Origin: Castanea sativa
Taxonomy: Eukaryota; Streptophyta; Magnoliopsida; Fagales; Fagaceae
Length of the DNA: 64,000 bases
NCBI RefSeq assembly: GCF_040712315.1
Contig: NC_134013.1
Coordinates: forward strand, 60,487,001-60,551,000
Reading direction: 5' to 3'
In this document: positions 1 through 12,600 of the stretch, in pieces
How the letters are laid out: each line of letters opens with the position of its first letter
Numbering within the stretch: the first letter of the stretch is position 1
Translations under genes and position numbers: made by a program
Notes under the pieces: model-generated
Database searches by the model: none
The model's input: only the letters and a program-made list of their open reading frames with translations
Told to the model about the DNA's origin: nothing

Positions 1-614
1 AGCAAGTATTTCAGTACAGTACCTGTAAAAGGGAACCAGCTTATTATTCCACTCTAAACAACTCATAAAGCAGAACTATAGGCACAACACCAATAACAGA
101 AACTCACATCAGGAAAGGGATTACAGAATCATTCCAGCTTGGGTTATCAAACTTTCTCACGATTGAGGACATAAATTTGTTTCTTGAAACCCGGTTACCA
201 CGGATGAGCTTGTAAATTCTAGAAACTCCAAGCCTTGCTTGAGAGACAGAGCCACCATCAGATTTCCCCTTCACATTTCCTATAACCTTGGACTGGACCT
301 TCTGGTTTACATTTTCATTAATGCCACTTATGGCTTGTATAAAAATGAATGTCATTTGAAGGCCATCCCCCAAACGGCTTTCAAAAAATGCAGGGTACCT
401 GAAAAGATGCTTCACTTAGATCGCATAAGCAAATTTACAGGAAAGAAAACTTCAAAAAAAAAACATTTAGAGGACATTACTTCTCATTCATGTTCATCAG
501 CAAATGATGAGCCAACTTTGAATTCACCTCCTGCGGATCTGCTTCCAGAGCTATAAGGTATGGGACACAAGTGATGGGATGAACAAGACCTTGGCGCAGC
601 ACAATTTCAACAAT
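1..614 (-). CDS. SCC2: SCC2 exons 23-25 (start of the Nipped-B C-terminal region)
   Basis: Exons are 614-481, 398-108 and 22 to beyond the window edge. Exon 23 opens [20 protein letters not shown], a conserved start of the C-terminal Nipped-B domain. Exon 24 contains a basic patch ([19 protein letters not shown]). Exon 25 is only 22 bases here (G then YCTEILA), preceded by a clear polypyrimidine-CAG acceptor at 23-36. The last portion of the protein lies left of the window. Confidence 0.92.
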
Positions 615-3600
615 CTATTTTGGTAGCATAGAATGAAAAATTGGGTGGGAAAAAAAAACAAGAAACAAAAATCAGTGGCCAGAGATAGCAGAAATACCAG
701 GGAATCATGACTTCAAATTCAACCATTTAAATAACAGAGTAATTAACAAAGAACATTTCCTGATACTTCATCTGAATATTTGTCTCAGTTATAAATAGCA
801 TGATTAGTAATGAAAAGTAAAAAGTCAAACTTCCTAAAATGTTCTTTATCTTAGAGGTAGGCACAACTCTTTCTGATAAGTAAAATTTCACTGAAAAAGC
901 AAAAAGTGTCACCCATATATACCCATGTACAGGGTATACAAAAGGTACAACAAATTTAAGTATGAAAAGTACAGCTCTTAATGAGACTCACCTTAAGGGC
1001 CGCTTGGCGAACTTGTTCGTTTAAGTCCAAACATCTACCTAAAATACTATCCCAATATAACTGAACTATACCCCCACATATATTAGTATCTCCAGCACCC
1101 GCAGCTACAGGTACACTGTGGCCACCTTCTACAGAATAATGAACTGCATTTTCATTTGCTTTATCTGTTCCCATTTGACTTTCCGCATCAAGAAGATACT
1201 CATACATGTTTTGCAATGATTGCATCTGGTTGACAGAATGAATCAGAAACATATTGAATATGGTAGCGGAAATTAAGAAGTGTCATTATTACCTTAAGGC
1301 GAACATCACAGCCAGAAGACAAAGTTGCCTCTACTATTTTCCCAATATCATTATCCAACATGTACTCGGGCCGAGCAATTAGAAGAAATCCTAATGCCTA
1401 CAGTAATTATAAAGGAACATAAGAAGACCTCAAAGTTAAACCAGGGGCTACAAATTACCAAGAAGAGATGAGAAGGCATTACCTGCAATGATCTAACCTT
1501 TACAATGAAATCCTCTACTCGGAGATATTTTTTGAACAAGCTGAGACAACTGACAGCATCAATAGTTTTGTTACTGGAGCTGCCCAGCAAAGAATTGCCG
1601 TAGCGGATAAGCAATCCAAGGCAAAAAAGGGACCGCCCAACTAGCTGAAATTAACAAAAGAAACAATTTTATCTTATAGCACTTCATTCACTTTGTCTTG
1701 GAATTAAATACACACACACAGTGTGAAGAATATAGCAAATAGAACATAATTAAATCTAAAGCATATTAATGAGTCATTTCATATCTAAAGCTGCTAATAT
1801 GTTATACTTTCAGCAAGTAATAAGACATAGAAAGACACTGAAGGCATATTGAAATAATGATCATCAACCTTGATTCATAAGCAGGCAGAGTCCAAGGAAG
1901 GAAGAAACTTGACAAGAACCATACAAATAGTTTGCCAGTTTTAATAATTTGATAATTGGGGGGTGGGGGAATTTGAACCCTCTATGTCTATTAGAAACAC
2001 CAGAATGCGTCAGTTGAGCTAAAAGACTATTGGCACAAACAGTTTGTCAGTTGAAAGAAAATTTATTAACATAGAACTTCTAGAAAGTTCATTTATCTCA
2101 ATACCAACAGTTTTCATAAGCAGGAAATAACAACAAATTCACGACTTATTCATCTTCAGACATGTATACCCAAGAAATAAATTACTCCCCAACTTAACGT
2201 TAACTAAAACCTATTATATGTTAAGCAGATTTTGCATACTAGAGTACAGTTAAACAAAATTTTCAGAGAAGGACACTTTACATTTATCTAATGTTATATA
2301 TCAAAACCCAAAGCATATGTGGGAACCACTTTAAAATAATTAAGATAATTCCATGCATACACATATTGGAGATGGCTTTATTCCAAGCTGATGGGAGCCT
2401 TCTCTTGCAAAAGCAAAAATCACCACTCTATAGGTTAAGCATTTCAGGAAACAAAATGTTCAAACTCTTGAGATATTCTAGCATTTACCAAGCTGTATAT
2501 AATTTGAAGATGAACTTTAGGTTGCTCTTTGCTTTCACCCAAAGGGAGACAGTTTTATCACATTATATATTTACTTTGGAGATAGTCTCGTACAACTACA
2601 TCATTAAAAGTCTGAACAAGAAATTGCTATAAAACCTTTCTCATAGTTTAGATTATTCAACTAAATAACGATGCCTTGATATAAATAATCAAACTTATAT
2701 TTGGTAATGCAAATAACTAAGCTATTCTCACATTTGTGCTAAGCCAATCACTAAACTGACCAAATTTAGGGGTGAATCTCCTAATAAGTACTAAGCATAA
2801 CACTGCTTAGAACCCAAATGCAAACACTCAAGAGAACAGCCAGGCATTCTTCTGAGAGAAGTTCTAAATGCATTGAAAGCTAGAATTAGAAAATTCTGAA
2901 CTTAGACACCACTTTCTGAAAGTTTTAAGGTCCAAGTCATTATTCCCGCACTGCATCCACTTTGTTCCAGAATTCTTAGTAGCTTAAAGATTCTTCATCA
3001 AATCTACACCACTTTAACTTGCACATGGGTATAAAAAACACACACACACAAAAACAAATAAAACATGGTTGAAGCTAAACATTAAAGGTTGACATGCAAT
3101 TAACTTGATTAAATATGTACGTGATTATTAGCCACCAACCTGCTTATTGTCAATCGCCTGGGCATCCAAACGTTTAAAGAACACCTGAATAAGATACTCA
3201 ATCACAGTAGCACCTTTTCCAGCAACTTTGCCCACAGAACAAAGGCACCTGTGATGGGAACAGATATTAGCTGGATGTCCAAAACAGCAAAATTAACTTT
3301 CTGCTAAGGAAGAAATGGCACAAACAAGAAGCATAATTATTCCTAACTCAAAACATTATATCCCAGCTGCTTGGGGTCTGCAAAAAAAATATCTGTAGCC
3401 AACTTTAAAAAGGCCAAATCCACCATGCTAATATCTTCTCTAATTTATATAGAAACTTTTAATTTAAATCTTATACAAATAAATATTAGCTGGATGTCCA
3501 AAACAGCAAAATTAACTTTCTGCTAAGGAAGAAATGGCACAAACAAGAAGCATAATTATTCCTAACTCAAAACATTATATCCCAGCTGCTTGGGGTCTGC

Positions 3601-6600
3601 AAAAAAAATATCTGTAGCCAACTTTAAAAAGGCCAAATCCACCATGCTAATATCTTCTCTAATTTATATAGAAACTTTTAATTTAAATCTTATACAAATA
3701 AATATTACACAGGAAGAGAAATTTATGCACTATAATATAAAGCTACAAAATCTTCAAATGCATTACAAATGAATCATGTATAAGCCAATTACACAATTTG
3801 ACGTAAGAGAATCAACATGCATCGAAATAATAAAGGGGGTAAAAATAGTAACAAGAATGCAGGGGTTACAAGGTTATAGAAATATATGCATGCAATAGAT
3901 TACAACATTATACACACACACACAAATATAGGCCTGCATTGTTGATGATGCACAGGAAAACAATATTTACAACCAAGTGATTACTAAGAGTTGCTCCACA
4001 ATAGACTCAAATTGACTGTCTTAGATTTTAACAATCCATTTTACAGCCTTTTCGGCATTTTGGTTTCCCATCAAATTAGCTGCCCAGTTGCAGAACAGAT
4101 GGAAAAACCTAGATCACATAATAATTCCTTCCTTTTGATGATGTATGACACAGGAAACTCAATAAGGGAATTGTAATCATAAGAAGAGTAAGAAAAGAAC
4201 TGAGAAATTGACGCTACTTGATGCAAGCATGAACAACTGTCAAGAAGGAATGCCGAACAATCATGTGCTTCAAGTCTTGCTCGAGTTCTTCAACAACAAT
4301 TTGAGGTAACTTTCGAAGCAATGGCATAACAGAATCAATTATAAAAATAACACTCTCCAGTAACTGAGCAACCCTTCGATTATCAACCTGAGTACAAGAA
4401 AAATCAAGTTAAAATACTGGCAGATTCTTTTATATCTTAACTTTCTATGTATAAAGGTTCTTGCATTAAACAGGTGTGTGTATGTTTGTGTTGGGGGAGG
4501 TATGTGTGTGTGTGGAGGGAGGGGGGGGGGGGGGGGGGCAAAGCTAAATTCACAAAGGCCTGTTCTACATTGTTCTTACAAATTGAAATGTCCTAAATAG
4601 GACAAGTTCAAACAATCTTGTTATATTGCATGACCATTTAAGACAGTTATAGGCAGAGTGGCTACAATGGTTATTTATTGCACTTATAAGTCCTTGTACA
4701 GCATCAGCAATGAGCAATAAATATACAAAATTCTGACACAATATCAAAAATAAGGAACTGAAATTTTAAACTTCTGAGCTTCTTTCTCCTCTCTTTGCTC
4801 TCTCAAATGTGTAACTCAGAATCATATTGAAAACAGTTCTTCGAACAGACTCTAGAGAGACACCACAAAATTTTCACAGACAAACAAAAATGAGTCATTT
4901 ACAGGAAAGGAAAATAGGCTAAACTTTATATTATTGGGTAATATTGGTAGTTCACGTTCTTTTGTATATACAAATACAAAAAAAAGGGGGGGGGATAAAA
5001 GCCACAACTAATACATACATGAAATGCAATCAACATTAATTTTATGAACATTTTTCGGAAAAAAAATACTAGTATAAATTGAATATTTGCAATAGATATA
5101 CAACCTGAGTCTTAAGATATGGCTGTAGAGTAACCACAAACTGGGAAGGATCAGAGGACGGGGCACAGAGGGTCGGGTCCACAACGCAAAATGCATGCAA
5201 GACAAGCACATAAGGAAGTGCACGCACCTCCACCTCCTCACCATTCATTTCCTCTACCTGATAGAATGAAATTCTCAACATATTTTAAACAAAGTATCAA
5301 AAACTTTAGCATGTTAATTGGCAAAAAGGGTACCTGTAATATCTTTTCCAATAAGCACTTGCACATCAATTCACAACGCTTACGCACTGATGCGAGAGAT
5401 ACAGGGTTGATCCCAGCAGCTTTGGCTGATTGTGGAAAAAAATCAAGAGCTAAGTTGCGCTTAATGACAGTGACAAGAAGTTGGTGATTTGGCATCCTCC
5501 TCAACATCTCAACAATTTGCTCAGTTTTTTTAGCAACCTCAAGTGGAACAGAACTACCATCTCCAAAAAACTGAGTCTCTGAACCAGAAGGTTCCTCAAA
5601 CCAGAACTCATAGAATGTCTTGCAAACAAGATCCTGTAGATGAGAGAAATATAAAGCTCGGAGTTCAATTAATATATACAAACGAAATTTGAGGAGTATA
5701 TATTCAATTAAACTTCCCTACAAAGAAATGTAATAAATGGAAGGCCATAACATGTTATATTTTGCACCCGTCTAGGAAATACAACGGGGTTGTCAGAGGT
5801 GAACTTATAACCTTTCTCAACCATATTTCACTTACTTTCTTTCAGGTTGATAAATTCATTTAGAAAAAACTTTCATTTTTCACAAGCCACGGTTCATAAG
5901 CATCTTCCTAATATAATATATTAAAACTCAAGCCCATTTAGGATTTCCTCACAAAGATTTAGCACCAAAATCAAAAGAAAATCATATGCAAATTCATCAA
6001 GTGCTACTGCAAAATACAGGTCTAAGCACGGGATCCTGCTACATCTAATTTCAGATGCGTATGACTTACATCACTGCAGGGCCAAGGAATACAATGTCTG
6101 GGTGGCTTCTAAACTTGGGAGGCTTCTGCTTTTATGAATGGCTAGCCACTTGAGGCAAAGGTTATTTTCAGGGAAGCAGTTTTAAAGTTATAGCAGCTAA
6201 AGATAGCAAGGGCTTGTAGATATATCATTTATGGAAGGGAAGATACACTTTGCACATAAAATGCTGTTTTAGGGTTGAAATAATGTACCGAAGCGGATAT
6301 TTGCAAATGATAGAGTAAAAGTGACCATCAGAAACATTATTCTTTTGGTTAAGATTTAGTACAGAAGTTTGATTTGCATTTGTGTTTGCCTTGGTATGTG
6401 CCTGTGAGTTCACTTTTGGTAGTCTATGCAAAGCAGCATGGCATCCCTGTGGGAGGCCTCTAACTTTCATATTGTCTTCATATGAAGTAGCTCATTCCTC
6501 CCTATTCTTGCAGAAGACAGGTTTGAATGGATGTTATTAGGGGTGTATGGCCCAAATGATCATAGGGATAAAGAGATTTATGGGCTAAGATTAAAGTAGA

Positions 6601-9600
6601 AGCTGATAGATGGGGTGTCTCATGGTGCCTAGCTAGGGACTTACGCTCCGTTTGTTTCGAAGTAAAATATTTTCAAATGTAAAATATTTTACTGTAAAAT
6701 ATTTATATTTTCAAGTGTTTGGCAAGTCTTTGATGTAACCTAAACATTTGAAAATGCAAACATAAACCAACCACCACTAACCATTGCAAAGCTAGCTAGC
6801 ACAAACCCAACCACCACATACATAGCCACCACTAACGATTGCAAAGCCAGCCACCACAAACCCAACCGACACAGTTACCATCATCCACCAACCATTGCAA
6901 ATCCAGCAGCCACCAACTGCCCCAAATCCAGCCACCACACTCACCATCATCCACCTACCCACCATAATCTCATCCACTCGGCCAGCATCATCCACCTACC
7001 CACTATTATCCCATCCAATCGGCCACCGTCATCAACAACCCAAACACCCAAGACCGACGAAACAAACCCAAACACCGTCATCAGATCTCTATTTCAGAAA
7101 AAAAAAAAAAAAAAAACCAATTCAGAACCAACCCGCAAAGACCCAGAACTCCACCGCAACACCTCCTTTGACTGCCACTACCAGATCAAGCCGAAAAGCT
7201 ACCTTGACCACCACCAGCATCACACCTCTCAAGAAGCCTCTTTGTGACTTTCTTTGTCTGTTCGAGATGGGTAAGAGAGAATGGCAAGAGCCCCGATGAA
7301 CCTGAGAGTGATGAGCTCCTTGGTGGCTCTGGTTTGTGGGAAGACTGAACTTGAGAGTGAAAGGGAGAGTTATCGCCGGCGATAGGCAGTGCCGGCAGAA
7401 GCTGGAGCTGGCCGGTGGTGCTATAGACCTAGAGCCTGGGATTGATGGGAGAGGGGACCGGAGGTGGCTGGGTTTTTTTGTAGAGAAATCTGATTTGGGA
7501 GTGTTTGAGCGTAAAGTGACTATGGGAGTAAATGGAGTGATAAGTAAAGGGGTCGAGGGAGTAAGCAAATGTAAAATGTTTTACCAAAATTTTAAGTGTA
7601 AAATATTTTACATAAATTTGCCTAGGTTGATTTGGTTGACTGAAAATATTTTACTTTTGACCAAATATTTTACTACAAAACAAACGCCGTAAAATTGGAA
7701 AATATTTTTCTAAAAATATTTTATATCGAAACAAACAGAGTGTTAAATACACATTGATTCCCACACAAGAAGACAGGAACAGATGGGATCACAGTGGCCA
7801 TGACAGAATTTCCAGACCTTTTTTAAAATAATAATTTTTATCGAATAACAAATGTTTAGACAGTAGACTATATAGTGGGGCTCCAGGAGTTATTTGTGAG
7901 GTGGACATAGAAAAGGCATATGATTATGTGCGTTTGGATTAGCTTTTTTTGAGAACTCAATTAACTTATTTGCTTATGTTCAACTTTAGAAAACCTTACT
8001 TTTTCTTGGTACAATTGTTCTTTTGTCACTTTTGTTGAATTGGATGTCTGTTTTGCATAGTTTGTCGTTATGTTCTGTTGTCGATTTGTTAGATTCTTGT
8101 AATTTGAGTGATTGATCGTATCGTCCCTGTACATCCTATACATTGGGTGACTTGTTTTTTATATTACTAAGAACTGCGTTACTCATCAATAAATAAATAA
8201 ATAACCCAAATAAGTAATAAAGCTAATCCAAACACGCACACGTGTCAATTGAGAGTGCTTATTGTTTCCAATATAGAAGTTTGGTTATGGTTCTCTGTTA
8301 CCGGTGAATGACAACCCCATTGGTCTTTTCAAATAGCTCCAGAACACAGAGACAAGGTGACCTTTTATCTTCTCTTCTATTTACGTTGCTTGTGGATATA
8401 TTGGGCAGAATGTTGCACAGAGTAACAGAAGGTCATCAAGCTAGGTTTAAATGGTTGACGAAATGGCGACATTATAGAGATCTCACATCTTCTCTTTGTT
8501 AACAATACATTTTGCTTTGTGAGGAGAATCCTAATCAACTTGGGTACTTCCTATGTGTTCTTCATTTTGAAGTAGTATCAGGTTTGAGGATTAATCTAAG
8601 CAAGAGTGATTGATACCTATTGGAGATGTAAAAAGACCAACAGAGCTAGCATTGATCATGGGAGTAGAGTGGCTCAATTGCCTATGACTTATTTCGGTTT
8701 GGGGTTCCACATTCAAAGCTCTAGTGGTAAGGAATGCTATTATAGAAAGGATGGAAGAGAGGCTTGTAGGATGGAAGTAGTCAAATGAAGAGAGGATCAC
8801 CTTTTTTTTTTGCTATAATGTAGGGAATGTTTCCAAAGAAGAGCCCTTTGGACTTGTTCTAGGCAGTAAAACCTACAAGCAACTGACACCAACCGCCAAG
8901 ACAAGTTGCTGGGTAATCCAGGGATATTCACAACCCTGATGGGCTAAGCAGTTTACTCAACATACTTCATGTCACTCTTTAAATACCCATTCATTTTGCC
9001 AATAGATTCAGAAGCTCCAATAAGTATTTTTAGTGGGGGCCAATATGGGGATGTTAGGAAAATCCATTTAATAGATCAGGGGACGATTTTTTCTCCTTTG
9101 AAGGAGGGAGGTTTGGGGATTTATAAACTAAGTTCCTTGAATCAAGTCTATTAGGGAAATGGCCAATGAGCTCTAACTCAACTAGCAACTCCTCCACAAA
9201 AGTTCTAGGTAGATGAAGAGATCGTGGGTTCAAGACCTATCTATAACTCACCAATAGAAAAATAAAAGGTCCAATTGGGGAAACAGTTGTGGAGGTTTAG
9301 AGTTGAGAAAGATCACTTTTGGAGGCATATCATATGTACAAAATCCGGATATTCTTTTCTTCTTCTTTTTTGGAGGGGGTGGACAAAAGATAATTTCAAT
9401 TCTTTGTCAGGGATGCTATGCGGGTTTGGTTTTGATATGCTTTGTGGTGTGGAGGTTCTTGTCTTTGAGATGCATTTTTGAATTTATTTATGATTGTACT
9501 ATACAAGAATGATTAAATAGCAGTTTATTTGGGTGATGGACAAAGTGTGAACTCTCAGTTTAACCAGTCAATCCAAGATTTGGAATTTGACTGTTGATTC

Positions 9601-12600
9601 TTTGCATTATTGTATTCTAATATCTCATGTAGACAAGGGGAGGATAAAATATCAAGGAGACCTTCAAAAGCAGGAAAATTTAAAGTTCATTCATACTATG
9701 AAATATTGAGGGGTTCTACGATGATTATATTTCCCTTGGGAGGACCATATGAAGTGTAAAGGCGCCTCAAAAGGTTGCCTTCTTTGCATGGATAGCATCC
9801 TTGGCAAAAAAATTTCAGTGGATACTTTCTGGTAAAGTACTATTTTAATTGCTAATCGGTGCTGCATGTGCAAGAATGGTGGGGAATCAATTGAGCAGCA
9901 CCTGCTTAAATTTTCAGTCCCAAGAGATATTTTTAATGCCATGAATAGTGATTTAGTTATTATGTTCTTGGAAAGGGAGCTTTCAATGCAGTAGATGTTC
10001 TAAAAGTTGGACTATTGTTCCCTTCCAAGTGTTGTGGACAATTTGATGAGGGGAATAGCATGACTAGTCATTAGGCAATCAATGCTAGGAAGTTTGTATG
10101 ATTGGTCAACTAATCTAGGCAACCTTCCCTCATATACTATTTTAGATTTTAGACAATTAAACTTGAGAATTAATTAATTAGAAGTGATTTGATACATACT
10201 TCATGTACACTTGTATCCTCCAAACAATATTTCTTTTACCTATAAATAAGAAATAGCTCATTTCTCCCAAACCCCACATCCCCAAAAATGAATAGAAGTA
10301 ACAATCAAACTATTGCTTCAAATTACCTGAATACTAGATTCGTCATCACTAACACGAGAAAGGATCTCAATACACGCATTCGTAAATTCAGAGAAGTTGG
10401 CATTAGAAGTGCACATATCTCGAATGATTTTAATAGCTCGTTTTCGAACACTAACTCCAGTGTCTTTGATTCTCTCAGCAACCTTCTCAAAGTACTACAA
10501 AACCCCACCAATTATGAGAACAAAGCAAATGTATCAGATACAGTAACTGCATGAACAGGGAAGCTAAATTAAACATACCTTCAAACCAACATCAGGATGT
10601 GAAGAAATATGCCTGCCCACAAGTTCCAACGCCGCTTCCCTTGCGGATATTGCAGAGTCACAAAACCTTCCTTCTACAGCCAATTGCACACGTTTATCAC
10701 ATAATACCTCAGGATCAGCTTCTACAATAATACTAACCTGCTTGTCATATTCAAATTAAGAAGAATTAGAAGAAAAAACATTTGCTAACATTCACAAAAT
10801 TCTTAATTTCCATAAAGACTCAAAAAGTTTAAAAAAAAAAAAACAATTATTTACTTACCGCTCTTAGGGCCTTAGCTCTAATTACAGGAGAGTTCTCCCT
10901 CAAACTTGCCTGAAATCAATCATGTTGTAAGAGCAAAGCTTGCATAACTTGATAAATAAGCAAGGAAAGAAATATCTGACTAACCAAAAGCATATGAAGA
11001 ATCTTATCAAACCCTCTAGAAAAAGAGTTATTTTGTCCCAATGCTAAAGTAATCTTCTTGACTGAATCCTTTGTTAACAACGAAGAAGCAATTCCAGGAT
11101 CACGTATTATTGCTTTTGATTTCAATCTAGCAAGGTAGTAAATGAACTTCTGCTGAGATTTAGGATCATCCTTGCACCACAGGCAGAGATAAAACCTGCA
11201 CTTTTACAAATATGCATCATCCCTTTGGCATCAATCATACCATAAAACCAGTAAGGAGAGAGATCTAATGAGTACAAACCAGCGAACAAAGAGATGAACA
11301 TCATCAGAACCAACATCTTCAAGGTAATTCAATAGCAGCTGTTGAATGATTTCAGCATTTGTAATTGGATCAGAAGCTTCAGGATTTTTTTCTGACCGAC
11401 TCTGATTCTTTTTACCATCATCCTTAAACTGCGACTTGCAGTATGATTGTAATACAAGAAGTTGCTTCCTGCAGAGGCAAAACTGACACTGCCAGCTTCT
11501 GTTAGGAACTTCATGTTCTCTTACTCCAATGCAATCAGCATGAAATGATCTCTGACAACTTTGACATACAAGGAACAATTTTTCAACCCTTCCATCCAAA
11601 CATATAGAACATGCATCTTTTGGATATCTGCAATCAGCAGCACCATCAGCATTAACCAGTTCCTGCAATACCCAAAATTTGTCCCTTCTGCAAAGTACAG
11701 CATCACGCTTCAATCTCGCAGCTATTGTACCAAGAAGGTCGATAGCCATCGTACGTGCAGAGATGTCTTTAGATTTCAGCCCAGCATTCTGAAGTAACAA
11801 GACACACAGAACCTGCAAATCCCTGTCTTAGCATGGAAACAATCTAATGTATTTACGAAAATAATAAAACTCAATATAAGTGGTACCTCCAGAATAGGAG
11901 CTGAAGCAGGATATTCAGGTAAATTCAACGTTGTCAGCAAATCCATAACAAGATTCTCCATCATTGATTTCATCTCAGAAACATCTTGAGCCTTCAAACT
12001 TGCAAAGCGCTGAAGCACACGGGTCCAAAAATAACAACATGCCTCTGTGGCCGCCTCATGGCATTTTACAGGGTAACTAGAATCAATCGAGACTTCTAAG
12101 ATGGGATTACCACTTGATGATTGCCTTAAAGCTTCAGGAAGGTTTGCACTACAATGCACCAACTGAATCAGCAAAGCAGCAATCATCTGAATCTGCCTTT
12201 GTTCTTCATCAGGCAGGTGGTAGGATCTTAGTGCTCGCTTTGAGGATGGTAACTTCCAAAGTAGCTGAAGTATTTCATCTATTACATAAGTACGATGTTG
12301 TGTGTATGAATAGAATATCTGTAAACACAATAAAAAAATCCAGAAGATTAATTTGTATGCAGACATGCATGGACATCAGAAAATCACAAACTGACATGGA
12401 GAAACAAAAAGTACAGATATGTACCCCGCTTATTAAACCAATTGCCTTCAGTTGCAAGAGCTGGATATTGTCCACCAAGAATGTCGTAAAGCTTGTCTTC
12501 ACAAGTTGTAAAATGCAACTATCCGACAACCTCTCTATTAACAACAAATCCTTGAGTAAACCAAGAATAGTGCACATTTTCTGAAGAATAGTATTCACAG

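Larger units (their letters stand above)
6478..10250 (+). mobile_element. Decayed L1-type LINE in SCC2 intron 15 (antisense to the gene)
   Basis: Remnants appear in LINE order. An endonuclease piece ([14 protein letters not shown]) lies near 6550, and a following piece (AMTEF-like) near 7800. A reverse-transcriptase palm piece ([11 protein letters not shown]) lies near 7900, and the block related to the usual [12 protein letters not shown] near 8345. A degraded FADD-box region follows near 8500, and a zinc-binding reverse-transcriptase C-terminal piece near 9750-9930. Many stops and shifts are present, so it is dead. A terminal-inverted-repeat element (6644-7742) is inserted in the endonuclease part. 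A foreign 3' tail with (AAAT)n lies at about 7935-8205. Confidence 0.75.

Noticed and set aside
4505..4540. Poly(G) and other homopolymer runs as possible structural signals
   Set aside because: Simple low-complexity tracts (also at 4984, 19143, 54383) with no arrangement suggesting a defined quadruplex or gene signal, and prone to sequencing error.
6895..7299. 134-codon Thr/Pro-rich frame and its opposite-strand partners
   Set aside because: It lies inside the terminal-inverted-repeat element at 6644-7742. The low-complexity sequence differs from copy 2 of the same element, where no such frame is kept.
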